Assembly (NCBI GenBank): GCA_016794505.1
Contig: JAEUJZ010000037.1
Coordinates: 62,001 to 126,000 of the forward strand
DNA from: Myxococcales bacterium
GTDB lineage: Bacteria > Myxococcota_A > Polyangia > Palsa-1104 > JAEUJZ01
Length of the DNA stretch: 64,000 bases
Direction of reading: 5' to 3'
Below the pieces are notes generated by a model that was given only the letters and a program-made list of their open reading frames with translations, was not told the DNA's origin and made no database searches. A program made the position numbers and the translations under genes. Position 1 is the first letter of the stretch. Each line of letters starts with the position of its first letter. Below are positions 9,669 through 22,067 of the stretch, in pieces.

Positions 9669-9737
9669 AAAAAAACTCCCCCAGGACTAATTCTCGTCGA
9701 TTTCGCGCAAAAGTGACGCGGCTGCGAGCCGCAACGT

Positions 9738-10487
9738 CTACGTCGCAGTCGCCTGAAATGCACCCCAGCGAATTCCATCAGGATCTAGGAACAGCAGAAA
9801 CGCGCCCTCGCCTGTGATCTCGCTCGGCTCGCGGACAACGCGCCCGCCGTGCTGCTGGATACGCGCTGCGGTCGCCACAAGATCGCGGGTCTGAATGTAG
9901 TTTGTGACGCCACGCATCCGTCTGCCGCGCTCGCCACCGACCAGACTGATGCCGCGCGAAAAGCCGCCATCCACGCTCACGGCGTAGTCGGCTTGCTCTT
10001 CGATCGGGGAAAAGCGCCAGCCGAGCAGGCTGCGGTAATACGCCATGCCTTTCTGCAGATCGGGAGCCGGGATTTCGAGCCACACGATGGGGTTCTCGCC
10101 ACTGCCCCGCAGCTTCGGCGCGAACTCGCGATAGGGCTGCCAAAACAGAAGCTCATTGCCAAACGGATCGACGGTTCCGGTGTACGCCCCGCTGCCCGGC
10201 ACGTCGGTCTTGGCGATAAAGATCCGGCCACCCAGCGCAGAAACGGCCTGCGCCGCTGCTTCGCAGTCAGGCACCAGCGCATAGTTTCCAACCCCCGGAG
10301 GCCAGCGCGGCGACGGCGTCACCATCAGCGCAGCGACGGGCTCGCGGCCGCTGTCGATCAGCGCATAGTCCGGCGCCACCACATGGACCTGCCAGGCAAA
10401 CGCACCGCGATAGAACTGCACCGAGCGCGAAAGGTCCGTGACGCGGATCTCAACCTGACAGATGCGACGAATCGGAAGGGTATCCAT
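9738..10487 (-). CDS. Double VOC (glyoxalase/bleomycin-resistance-like) protein
   Basis: A 249-residue protein with two tandem VOC half-units. The first (about 8-118) opens CQVEIRVTDLSRSVQFYRG and ends DPFGNELLFWQ. The second (about 130-245) opens IVWLEIPAPDLQKGMAYYRS and ends FLDPDGIRWGAFQ. VOC proteins bind a metal with His and Glu residues from paired modules. Here several usual ligand positions are not His or Glu (the second module has IRWG where many have an acidic residue), so metal binding is uncertain. Proteins of this layout are often annotated as hydroxylases or dioxygenase-like, but the substrate cannot be inferred. Its start is 33 bp from that of the divergent gene at 10521. Confidence 0.8.
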   Translation of the reverse strand: MDTLPIRRICQVEIRVTDLSRSVQFYRGAFAWQVHVVAPDYALIDSGREPVAALMVTPSPRWPPGVGNYALVPDCEAAAQAVSALGGRIFIAKTDVPGSGAYTGTVDPFGNELLFWQPYREFAPKLRGSGENPIVWLEIPAPDLQKGMAYYRSLLGWRFSPIEEQADYAVSVDGGFSRGISLVGGERGRRMRGVTNYIQTRDLVATAARIQQHGGRVVREPSEITGEGAFLLFLDPDGIRWGAFQATAT

Positions 10488-10520
10488 GGCAGGATCAGCG
10501 TAACAGAAGAGGAAGCGTCG

Positions 10521-10955
10521 ATGCCGAACTGGGATCAGCTAGAGGCGTACGTCCGCGCCAACTTGAAGCTGCTGCGAGACGATGGGCGCGGGCTGTGGCT
10601 TGGCTGGCAGAGCCGCAGCGACGATGGGCAGCTCGACCGACAGGCCGTACATATCTCGTCCATGACCGCGTACCGCGAGCCGTGGATCGTGCTGGTCGCA
10701 GAGGTAGGACCTGACTCGCTGCTCTCGCAGCGCGAGGCGCTGCAGCTAAATGCCGAGCTGACGATTGGCGCGCTGGCGCTGTACGAAGGCCACTATGGCC
10801 TGCGCTGCTCGCTCAACATCAAGAACCTGCCCATCGATGACATCATCCTGTTTTCCGAGCGCTTGGCCCTGGCTGCCGTCGAGATCCGCAAGCGACTGAC
10901 GCAGCCCATTCCTCCGGCCAAGTCGGCCACGCTGCAAGGCTACTGGAGCAAATAG
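10521..10955 (+). CDS. YbjN / type III secretion chaperone-like protein
   Basis: A 144-residue soluble protein with a strong site (AGAGGAAG) before the ATG at 10521. The pattern of a short N-terminal helix, a beta-sheet core (LWLGWQSRS, QAVHISSM, WIVLVAEV), a helix containing LNAELTIGALALYEG, a strand (YGLRCSLNIKNL) and a final helix (FSERLALAAVEIRKRL) is that of the CesT/YbjN fold. In that fold the proteins act as chaperones or unexplained stress modulators. No type III secretion genes are nearby, so a general YbjN-like role is more likely. The assignment is by fold pattern only. Its stop sits four bases from the stop of the convergent lipoprotein gene. Confidence 0.5.
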   Translation: MPNWDQLEAYVRANLKLLRDDGRGLWLGWQSRSDDGQLDRQAVHISSMTAYREPWIVLVAEVGPDSLLSQREALQLNAELTIGALALYEGHYGLRCSLNIKNLPIDDIILFSERLALAAVEIRKRLTQPIPPAKSATLQGYWSK

Positions 10956-10959
10956 CGCG

Positions 10960-12402
10960 CTAGCCGATCTCGCCAATGCAGCTTGTCAGCTCAAAGAACA
11001 AGAAGGCCAAGACGTGTTCTTGCGGTAACAGCGCGGCTCCATCGGGCGGACAGTACGCCGGAAACGCCAGCCGCATCGAGCGCTGGCGCGTGTGGTACGA
11101 GCTAAACAGCGCCCTTCCGCACACGGCCTGCGGCGGATAGTCGAAGCTCAAGGTCAGGGGACGCTGACGCGGCGGACGAATGCGGTCGGCGACATCGGCA
11201 GACAGCCACGTCGTCACGGGGTACCGCGCGCTGTCGGCTGCGGCTTGCTGCACCACGACCCAGCCTGGCAGAAGCTCGCGGATCGGCAGCGCCTCGGGAA
11301 CAAGCGGAGCTGTCTCGGAAAGCGTTCGCAGCCAGTCGGCCAGCGCCACGGTTCGAGGCGAATTCAGGTTGACCGCAGCGCGCAGACTGCTGAGCGTTCC
11401 CCCCTGCCCCACCGCGGTGTGAAAGCCGTGTGGCGTCGTGATCGAGCAGTCCTGATCGTCCTCGAAGCAGACGAACGGCGAGAGCTCAGGTACCTGCTGC
11501 AAGAAGTCGTACGACCAGTCGGTCACGTACACGCGACCCCCAGCGGCCAGATAGTCGCGCAGGTTGGCCAGCACCTGCGGCTGACGCAAAAGCGCCGCCG
11601 AGTGCGTCGTGCCCGAGCAGTTCAAAAAGATCTGGTGATAGCGAAACAGCCGCTCGCGATCCGAAAGAAGCTCTGCGATCGGCGACTGTCCAGGCAGCGC
11701 GGGCGTTCCCGGCGACTGGTTGTCGTACAGGTGAATGGCGCCGCGGCCCTCGCCTGCGCTGGCCGGATCGCGCGCCGCCGTAAACTCGCTGGCAGAAAAA
11801 CCGAGCTCACGCAACACGCACTCGATGGCGTCGTGATCGCCAGCCGCGACGGCCATCTGGGGCAGATCTCCCTCGCTGCGTTGGGCCGGCAAGGGCAAGC
11901 TGCCCAGAAGTCCTGGGCCCATGGCCTGCTGGCTCTGGCACGCGGTCAGCGGAAGCTCAAAGACGCGACGGAAGCGCCCCTTTTGCACGACGATTGGAAT
12001 GCGCTCACCGGCCGGCAGGTTGCGCAGCACAAAGCGACCATCCATGCCGGTCTGCGTCACCACCAGCGCGCGATCGCGCAGCGGACTGCTGCAGGCTTCG
12101 CAGGTCAGCGCGCTTGGCTGCGCGCTCAGCGGGCCCCGCTCTTTGGGGACATAGACCAGCGCCTGGGGAATCGGCGTGTGGCCGTTCGGTGCCGTGACGC
12201 GACCTTGCAGCTCGGTCGTTGCGCCGGAAGCACAGCGCGGCACCAAGCAGGCATAGCCGCTGCAATCCGCGTCCGGTGTCTCGTCTGGCCACGTCAGCCC
12301 ACCGTCGACGGCAGCGCAGCCAGCCAGCAGCACGCCAAGCCAGGCAGCGAGCTTCCGTCCCAGCCCGGCCCTAACGCCCGTGTTTGACGACGTGGGACGC
12401 AT
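10960..12402 (-). CDS. Predicted lipoprotein with carboxypeptidase-regulatory-like domain
   Basis: A 480-residue protein whose N-terminal helix ends in the lipobox LLAGC, predicting a lipid-anchored envelope protein. Residues about 60-150 resemble a carboxypeptidase-regulatory (transthyretin-like) domain: LQGRVTAPNGHTPIPQALVYVPK followed later by TGMDGRFVLRNLPAG. The remaining part contains the motif AGGRVYVTDWSYDFL, typical of a Rossmann-like or glutamine-amidotransferase-like core, but I cannot name a family. Cysteines occur in pairs, consistent with export. It starts four bases after the stop of the Cys-rich lipoprotein upstream (12407), so the two are almost certainly one operon, and they may act on the same surface structure. 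The function is not known. Confidence 0.75.
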   Translation of the reverse strand: MRPTSSNTGVRAGLGRKLAAWLGVLLAGCAAVDGGLTWPDETPDADCSGYACLVPRCASGATTELQGRVTAPNGHTPIPQALVYVPKERGPLSAQPSALTCEACSSPLRDRALVVTQTGMDGRFVLRNLPAGERIPIVVQKGRFRRVFELPLTACQSQQAMGPGLLGSLPLPAQRSEGDLPQMAVAAGDHDAIECVLRELGFSASEFTAARDPASAGEGRGAIHLYDNQSPGTPALPGQSPIAELLSDRERLFRYHQIFLNCSGTTHSAALLRQPQVLANLRDYLAAGGRVYVTDWSYDFLQQVPELSPFVCFEDDQDCSITTPHGFHTAVGQGGTLSSLRAAVNLNSPRTVALADWLRTLSETAPLVPEALPIRELLPGWVVVQQAAADSARYPVTTWLSADVADRIRPPRQRPLTLSFDYPPQAVCGRALFSSYHTRQRSMRLAFPAYCPPDGAALLPQEHVLAFLFFELTSCIGEIG

Positions 12403-12406
12403 CGCA

Positions 12407-14020
12407 TCACAGGTGGTAGTCGACGGTGTAGCTCACCAGCTCTGGCGCGCTAGAGCAGAGCTTTTCGACCAAGAAATAGATGTCCGATCCACCCGAGTAC
12501 GAGCTAGCCCCCGACGACATGCTGCCGAAGCTGTTGCCGGAAAGCGTGATGCTATCGGATTTCTTGTTGGTGAAGATCGACAGGCGATAGCACGGCGTCG
12601 GCACACCGCCGCGCGTCGTGAAGCTGACCAGATAGTCGTTGACGCAGAACGTGCCGCCGTCGGCATGCACCACCCACCAGTCGGGCGCCGCGCCCACCGA
12701 GCCCGAAAACGAAGCGACCGGCGGGTTCGTGTGAACTCTCTGATCCGATGGAACGATCGAGCTGAAGTTGTCCTGCGAAGCGCCGTCGTAGCAGTCCTTG
12801 GATCCCCGACTGGCCGCTGTCGGCTGCGTGTGGCCTGGCGGCACCTGGTCCAGGACCTCGCAGCCATTGCTCATCAGCGTGTCGATGTCGTAGTTGTCAC
12901 CGCGGCAGGTCATGTTGCACGTCAAGCTGCCGGCTTGGCAGAACACGTCATTGCTCGATAGACCCAGGCCTGGGCAGACGTTGCCGCAGCGACCGCAGTT
13001 CGACACGGTGTTTAGCGCCGTGCAGCTTCCGCCGCAGCAGCCGCTACCCGCCGTGCAGGACTTGCCACAGGCTCCGCAGTCGCTGACGGTATCGAGCGGC
13101 TTGCAGGTGCCCGCGCAGCAGTCATCGTTCGTGCCACAGGCGTTGCCACAGCGACCGCAGTGCTGCTTGCTGCTCGTCGCGTCGGCCGCAAGCTTCAGCA
13201 TGCAGCCCGGTGGATCCATGTCGCCGCAGCGCTTGTACTGCGGCGTCGTCGCGGCGCAGCGATCATAGCGACCACCCGGCAGGCAGCTGCGCTGTCCCGT
13301 GCAGGCGCCCGCGTCGTTTTCGCGCCAGCAGGTCTGCGGCAACGACACGCGATCGCAGAAGCCCCCCAGCGAATCCAAGCACAGCTTGGCCTTGGGTACA
13401 CACAGCTTGCGGCTGGACGCGCCCATGTCTGCGCCCGAGCTTCCGTCGGGAACATCGAGGCACTCATAGTCGCTGGGACACGCAGCGGCAGACAGCGAGC
13501 AGTCGACATGGCAAGCCGGAGCAATGTCTCCCGGTGCTTGCAGACAGCGCCCAGACAGACCGCAGTCGCTGTCCTTGCGGCAGCTTGCGCAGTGTCTGCT
13601 GCTCGCCGGAACGCAGAAGCCATCACTCGATCCGGCGCTCTTTGGCTCGCAGAAAAGCCCACCGGGAAGCGCGGCACAGTCCATTTGGTTGCGACAGCTT
13701 CGCACGCAGATCGATGCACCATCGGTGCCCACCGGTCGACAGGCGCCGCTATAGCACTCGCTATCGCTGGTGCAGGGCGACAGATCCGGCTTGCCCGACA
13801 AGTCCAGCACGGGCGAAAGGTCGCGCGGCGATGCCAGATCGACCGGCGGCGTCGACAAGTCGGGACGCGGATCGCCGCTGCTGAGATCGCGACGGCGCGC
13901 TTCTTCCTCGTCGATCATCATCGTCTGGGTGTTGCAGCCCAGCGACGACAAAGACAGCGACAGCAGCGGACCGAGCCACAGCAGAAGCGGGAACGACAGC
14001 ACGAAGGTGCGCGAATTCAT
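12407..14020 (-). CDS. Cysteine-rich predicted lipoprotein with Pro-Asp-Leu-Ser linker
   Basis: A 537-residue exported protein. The signal helix ends in the lipobox SLGC. The ATG at 14020 has an AGGAGT site. After the lipidation site comes a low-complexity tether with repeated DLS/DLA units (PRPDLSTPPVDLASPRDLS) to about residue 80. Next are several Cys-rich modules of the form C-x-S-D-S-E-C and C-x-x-D-S-D-C, then three tandem units built on CGRCGNxC or CGACGKSC with CCxGxC (about 290-350). The C-terminal 150 residues form a separate domain (WWVVHADGGTFCVNDYLVSF) of unknown fold. Such CGxCG repeats are common in lipoproteins of large delta-type proteobacteria. Disulfide-stabilised surface display is inferred; no enzymatic motif is visible. 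Confidence 0.78.
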   Translation of the reverse strand: MNSRTFVLSFPLLLWLGPLLSLSLSSLGCNTQTMMIDEEEARRRDLSSGDPRPDLSTPPVDLASPRDLSPVLDLSGKPDLSPCTSDSECYSGACRPVGTDGASICVRSCRNQMDCAALPGGLFCEPKSAGSSDGFCVPASSRHCASCRKDSDCGLSGRCLQAPGDIAPACHVDCSLSAAACPSDYECLDVPDGSSGADMGASSRKLCVPKAKLCLDSLGGFCDRVSLPQTCWRENDAGACTGQRSCLPGGRYDRCAATTPQYKRCGDMDPPGCMLKLAADATSSKQHCGRCGNACGTNDDCCAGTCKPLDTVSDCGACGKSCTAGSGCCGGSCTALNTVSNCGRCGNVCPGLGLSSNDVFCQAGSLTCNMTCRGDNYDIDTLMSNGCEVLDQVPPGHTQPTAASRGSKDCYDGASQDNFSSIVPSDQRVHTNPPVASFSGSVGAAPDWWVVHADGGTFCVNDYLVSFTTRGGVPTPCYRLSIFTNKKSDSITLSGNSFGSMSSGASSYSGGSDIYFLVEKLCSSAPELVSYTVDYHL

Positions 14021-14218
14021 GGCTGACTCCTAAGGAGTTCGTGCCCCCTAGATCAGGCGACGCGGGCGATGCGATACAGAGGGCAGCTGGCTGCGTTTTT
14101 TGAAGGAGCGTTGGCGCGTCCGAAGACCCAAAAAGGCGCGAAACGCCGGCACTATAGTCCGAATCGAAAAGGCGGTGCTTTTCTTCACCAAGCGGCCTCG
14201 CTATTCTGTTCGCACTCG

Positions 14219-15904
14219 ATGGGCTCGACAGGAAAAGCCGCCGGATTCCCTCGCCGCTTTGGCAAATACACGCTGCTTTCGCACTTGGCCACGGGCGGCA
14301 TGGCGGATGTGTTTCTGGCCCGCCAGCTTGGCCCAGGGGGCTTCCAAAAAGAGTGCGTGATCAAGCGCGTGCTGCCGCAGCTTGCGCAGGATCCCAGCAA
14401 CCAGGCCTTCGTCGAGATGTTCCTGCAAGAGGCGCGCATTGCGGCGCGGCTCTCGCATCCCAACATCGTCCACATCCTCGACTTTGGGCAGATCGACGGC
14501 GACTACTTTTTGGCCATGGAGCACGTCGACGGTGTGACGTTGGAAAGCGTGCTTGAAAAGACGCGCGCGATGGGTCAACCGGCCCTGCCCTGGCCGATCG
14601 CCGTGCGCATCGTCAGCAATGCCGCCGAGGGCCTGGACCACGCGCACAAGGCCAAAGACTCAAGCGGCAACCCGCTGCTGTTGGTCCACCGCGACGTATC
14701 GCCGTCGAACGTCATGGTGAGCTGGGATGGCGTGGCCAAGGTCTTGGACTTCGGCATCGCCAAGGCCATGTCGATGTCCGTCTCGGGCGCCAAAGTCCGC
14801 ACCGGCATCGGCATCATCAAAGGCAAAGTGCCGTACATGAGCCCCGAGCAGATCCAGGGGCTCGATCTCGATGCGCGCTCAGACGTGTTCTCGCTGGCCG
14901 CGGTGCTGTACGAGCTAACGACGGGCCAGCGCCCCTTCCCCGGCGAGACGACGGGCAAGCTGACGCTTGAGATCACAAGTCGCGAGCCGCGCCCGCCCGA
15001 GCAGCTAAACCCTGCATTTCCCCCGGATCTGCACCCGATTCTGATGCGTGGCCTGGCCAAAAGCGTCGACAAGCGCTACCAGTCCGCGCGCGACTTCAAG
15101 GTCGATCTTGAGCAGTTCTTGGCGGATCAGCACTCGTCCTGTTCGAACTACGATGTCGAAGCCTACTTAAAGGAGCTGATGCCGCCTGACGAGCGACCCC
15201 GCCCCGAGCTTCCGTCGGCCGATGAGATCGCCCGCCTCGAAGCCGACGCCGCACCGCGCACCCCGACGCGCCGCTCGGATGGCGCCATCGCGCCGCTGTC
15301 CAGTGTTGCCGACGGCCCCGCGGAAAGCGATGCCGCCGAGAGCGCAGCGCCAGCGCCCAGTCAGTCGACGCCCAGCGCTCTGGCGTCGGGCACTGCCATC
15401 GATGCTCTAGAAGCCGAAGAGCGCCGCCGCCAGCGCGACTCAGGTGGCGGCAAGATGGTCATGGTGGCGATTGGCCTTCTGGTCATCGGCACCGCTGTCG
15501 GCTTTTTCGTCTTGCACAAGCGCGCGCTCGAACGCCAAAGCGTCGGGACACCGACCACGTCGCCGGCTTCGCTCAGCCCGCCTCCGTCGAGTCCCAGCAC
15601 CCCCGCGACGGCTGCACCTGGCCCGACGGGAAGCGCGACGTCTGCTTCAGCGCCCGCCACGGCCGATGGCAAGCCTGAGCCAGCGTCCCCCAAGCCCAGC
15701 CAGCCCGAGGCGATCAAGCCGACCGAGGCCCACGCCGTCGAAAAAACCGCGGACCCACCGTCTGAGGCCGCGGCGCCAAGACCAACCGACAAGCCCGAGG
15801 CAGCCAAGCCCGCCGCTAAGCCGACAAAGAAGGTCAAGAAGACCGAAGAAGCCGGGCGACCCAGCTTGGCGCTGCCGCCGCCGCCCCCCGCCGATCCCGA
15901 ATAA
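14219..15904 (+). CDS. Membrane Ser/Thr protein kinase
   Basis: A 561-residue PknB-type kinase. The catalytic domain (about 15-305) has the Gly-rich loop LATGGMADVF, the ATP-binding Lys in CVIKR (K49), the alphaC Glu (E71), the catalytic loop HRDVSPSNV (157-165), LDFGIAK (176-182) and MSPEQ. HRD, DFG and Lys are all present, so it should be active. A charged and Ala-rich linker follows, then one membrane helix (about 412-432) and a long Pro/Ala/Lys-rich tail, presumably periplasmic, with no sensor domain. The ATG at 14219 is preferred because homology starts just after it; the open frame upstream is filler. It is divergent from the Cys-rich lipoprotein operon over about 200 bp. Targets cannot be inferred. 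Confidence 0.93.
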   Translation: MGSTGKAAGFPRRFGKYTLLSHLATGGMADVFLARQLGPGGFQKECVIKRVLPQLAQDPSNQAFVEMFLQEARIAARLSHPNIVHILDFGQIDGDYFLAMEHVDGVTLESVLEKTRAMGQPALPWPIAVRIVSNAAEGLDHAHKAKDSSGNPLLLVHRDVSPSNVMVSWDGVAKVLDFGIAKAMSMSVSGAKVRTGIGIIKGKVPYMSPEQIQGLDLDARSDVFSLAAVLYELTTGQRPFPGETTGKLTLEITSREPRPPEQLNPAFPPDLHPILMRGLAKSVDKRYQSARDFKVDLEQFLADQHSSCSNYDVEAYLKELMPPDERPRPELPSADEIARLEADAAPRTPTRRSDGAIAPLSSVADGPAESDAAESAAPAPSQSTPSALASGTAIDALEAEERRRQRDSGGGKMVMVAIGLLVIGTAVGFFVLHKRALERQSVGTPTTSPASLSPPPSSPSTPATAAPGPTGSATSASAPATADGKPEPASPKPSQPEAIKPTEAHAVEKTADPPSEAAAPRPTDKPEAAKPAAKPTKKVKKTEEAGRPSLALPPPPPADPE

Positions 15905-15989
15905 ACACGCCCCCGTCGCTGCTGCGCCGCAAGAGCCCGCGGCTTTCAGCCCGCCCGCAGCCGATGCCGCGCCCACTTCCCGTCGCTGA

Positions 15990-16181
15990 TCACGCTTCGT
16001 CTTTTTGATAAAAGAGCGTGATGGTCAGGCAGTGAAACTCGCGGTCAGAGCTCTGGGTGACGACCTTGTCGACGATGCGAATCCCCGGATTGGCGCGCAG
16101 CCAGCGGGTGATGATCTCGCCCAGGTCTTCGCGCTCGCGTGCCTTGGTGGCCGAAAACACCTTCACGCCGTTGAACGCCAT
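15990..16181 (-). CDS. Small conserved hypothetical protein, 63 aa
   Basis: A short soluble protein with start ATG 16181 behind a purine-rich AGGAAGGAG/GGGAG stretch. A further 20 codons are open upstream (to 16241) but read less well. The protein has a beta-alpha-beta look: VKVFSATKARERE, an amphipathic helix with ITRWLRANPGIRIV, then a strand DREFHCLTITLFYQK. I do not recognise a named family, although the pattern of a strand ending in SSDREFHCLTI suggests a small fold in which two strands flank a helix. It is divergent from pyrG across about 220 bp and convergent with the kinase gene. Confidence 0.65.
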   Translation of the reverse strand: MAFNGVKVFSATKAREREDLGEIITRWLRANPGIRIVDKVVTQSSDREFHCLTITLFYQKDEA

Positions 16182-16369
16182 CTCCCACACTCCTTCCTGA
16201 AGAATTTTTTTATCACACTTGTCTCGGGCCCAAGACGACAATTTCGTCGAGCCGCCGCACGGGCTCCTCGAAGAACGCGGCCCGCCGTGGGCGGTTGACT
16301 CTCGGGCATGCTCTGTGGCACTTACTGCGCCAGATTTGCCAGGCCCTGTTTCCGCTCTAGTCGGCGTGA

Positions 16370-18085
<1,716 letters not shown>

Positions 18086-18097
18086 ACAGGGTCCGGT

Positions 18098-19138
18098 TTG
18101 CACCAGCCTTCGTCGAGCATCGAGCGCGTGCTGCCGCGTCGAACCCTCTTGGGTGCAGCGCTTTCGCTCGTGGCGCTTCTGTCGAGCCGCCAGGCCAACG
18201 CCGCCGATCGCTTCGGACCGTGGCAAGGGCGGGCCGCGCTAGGGGCTGAGCTATCGACGCGCTCGTTTGGCATCGTCGATCTGGGCCTGCGCAAGGGACC
18301 GTTTTCGATCGAGCTTCTGACCGATACGCTCGACGTCCGCTATACACCGCAGCTTCGCAGCGGGCGCGCTTGGGTTGGGCTGCGCGTCGAGGCCTTTGCC
18401 GCTGGCCTGCTGCTCGCGCCGTGGACAAACGGTGCCCCCGATCCGGGCCGCGCCTGGAACGCCGGGTATGGGGGGCTCGACGGCGGCTGGGTGCGCTATC
18501 TGCCTTCGGGCTTTTATGCCGGACTGCAGGGCTCGGCGCGGCTGTATCTGTTCTGGGCCACCGAGCAGACCGTCGTCGCACCACCGGGTCCGACGCCGCT
18601 TTTTACGGCCGAGGGCATCCTGGGCCACTTCACGCCGCACAGTCACCTGTGGGTTCGCGCCGGAACCGATGCCAACCTGCAGACCGCCGCGCCGCACATC
18701 GTCGCCGAAGCCACCGTACGCCCCGACTGGGCAATCGCGCCGCGCGTGGAAGTCCGTGCCGCCTGGGCCATGAACCAAGACTTCCTGATGCGTACGCGCC
18801 TCGGCGGGCTGAACCCGTATGTCGTCCCGCTGGCCGGTGCCGCCTGGGCCGAGTTCTGGGTCGAAAGCTATGTCGCGCTGCGTGCCGGGCCCAGCGTACG
18901 CGCCCGCCTGCCTGGCCGCGGACCGCACACGCTAGAGCTTGCCGCTGTCGCGGATGTCGCCGGCTTCGACGGTCAGGCAGCATCAGGCTTCGCCGCGCTT
19001 GTTACCTGGCGATACCGTCGCTTGTTCGCAAGCGGCTCCGTTGGCTGGGCCCCCTTTATCACGCGCCAGCCGGGCGTCGCTCGTACCGCCGGCTTCGTGC
19101 TGATCGGCGCCGACTGGGAAGCGTTCTTCAAGCTCTAG
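18098..19138 (+). CDS. Predicted exported or outer-membrane protein of unknown function
   Basis: A 346-residue protein with an arginine-pair signal sequence (PRRTLLGAALSLVALL) ending at the probable cleavage site ANAADRF. The mature part is made of alternating aromatic and hydrophobic residues typical of a beta-barrel or beta-rich envelope protein (LYLFWATEQ, HLWVRAGTD, AAWAEFWVESYVALRAG) and ends in FFKL. No known family is recognised. Start choice is uncertain: TTG 18098 is 12 bases after the pyrG stop, and an in-frame GTG at 18128 directly precedes the signal motif. Cotranscription with pyrG is possible but has no functional logic that I can see. Confidence 0.65.
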   Translation: MHQPSSSIERVLPRRTLLGAALSLVALLSSRQANAADRFGPWQGRAALGAELSTRSFGIVDLGLRKGPFSIELLTDTLDVRYTPQLRSGRAWVGLRVEAFAAGLLLAPWTNGAPDPGRAWNAGYGGLDGGWVRYLPSGFYAGLQGSARLYLFWATEQTVVAPPGPTPLFTAEGILGHFTPHSHLWVRAGTDANLQTAAPHIVAEATVRPDWAIAPRVEVRAAWAMNQDFLMRTRLGGLNPYVVPLAGAAWAEFWVESYVALRAGPSVRARLPGRGPHTLELAAVADVAGFDGQAASGFAALVTWRYRRLFASGSVGWAPFITRQPGVARTAGFVLIGADWEAFFKL

Positions 19139-19314
19139 CGAGTCGGGACCCACCAGCGCTCGGTCGGTCCACACTGCATTCCGCGCCCGATCGCACGCTG
19201 CCGCATCACCAGCAAAAAGACGTGATATAAGCCCTGGCTTTCCGTGTGGCCGGGTCGCCTGCCTGGCTGCCCATCTCGCCATTCGATCCCGTCGTTGCAC
19301 CGCCAGGAGGAAGC

Positions 19315-21278
<1,964 letters not shown>

Positions 21279-21291
<13 letters not shown>

Positions 21292-22043
21292 TCTGTGCTC
21301 TGCTCGGCCTGCTGCTCGTCGGCTGTGCCGGGCTCACGCGTGGACAAAACCCGCGCATGAGCCCTCCTGCTTTCGATCCGGCGCTGGTGCTGCCCATCGT
21401 GAAGTGGCCGCCTGAGCAGCCGCGCCCGCTTACCGCGGCGGACGCGGCGACCGCAGCGACATCTTCCCTCGCTGCTGGGGCGACTGAGCCAGCTGCGTTC
21501 CGCTCTGACGGTGCTGTGCTGCGACAGATCGCAACGCCGTGGACGGCGGCCGATGGCGACATCGCACCGCTTCTGGCACGCATGCAGGCGACGCTTCTGC
21601 ACAGCGGCGGCGTTGGCATCGCGGCACCGCAGGTGGGGGTGCCGCGGCGCGTGTTCCTGGTCAAGCACGGCACCCGACCACCGGGGCAGCCGACGCGCAT
21701 CGTCGCCTATATCAATCCGCAGGTGATCTGGGCCTCGTCCGAGACGATCGAGGACTATGAAGCCTGCCTATCGGTACACGGGGTGGGGGGACAGCTTCCG
21801 CGGGCCGAGGCTCTGCGCGTTCGCTATCAAGCCGCCGATGATCTCAGCGGTCCGCCGCGCGAGGTCGACGCCTCGGGCTGGGATGCCCGCATCTTCCAGC
21901 ACGAGCTCGATCACATCGATGGCCAGCTGTACATCGACCACGTGGCGCACCTGGGCCGCTCGCTTCTGCCGATCGATGAGATGCGTAAGCAGCGCGACGC
22001 CATCCACCGCAAGCGGGGCCTTTTGCCCGAGCAGCCGGGATGA
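21279..22043 (+). CDS. Peptide deformylase homologue, predicted lipoprotein
   Basis: A 254-residue protein with all three deformylase motifs: GVGIAAPQ (111-118), EACLS (161-165, where most have EGCLS) and QHELDH (207-212). The metal ligands Cys163, His208 and His212 and the catalytic Glu209 are all present. Unlike cytoplasmic Def, it begins with a signal helix and the lipobox LVGC (MRLVICALLGLLLVGC), followed by a 55-residue linker before the catalytic domain. This predicts attachment to the outer face of a membrane. The ATG overlaps the end of the M2 peptidase gene by 13 bases. A housekeeping Def acting on ribosomes must be encoded elsewhere. Removal of formyl groups from exported peptides is an inference. 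Confidence 0.88.
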
Positions 22044-22067
22044 AGTGGCTGCCCACACAGCGCGCAG

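Noticed and set aside
9849..10520. Upstream extension of the YbjN-like frame to 9849
   Set aside because: Overlaps the VOC gene on the opposite strand; a clear AGAGGAAG site supports the ATG at 10521.
11092..12387. Long plus-strand open frame (431 codons) opposite the lipoprotein gene
   Set aside because: Arg/Gln/His-rich shadow of the minus-strand gene, common in GC-rich DNA.
14069..14218. Extension of the Ser/Thr kinase to 14069
   Set aside because: The extra 50 residues are Arg/Lys-rich filler; family homology begins just after the ATG at 14219.
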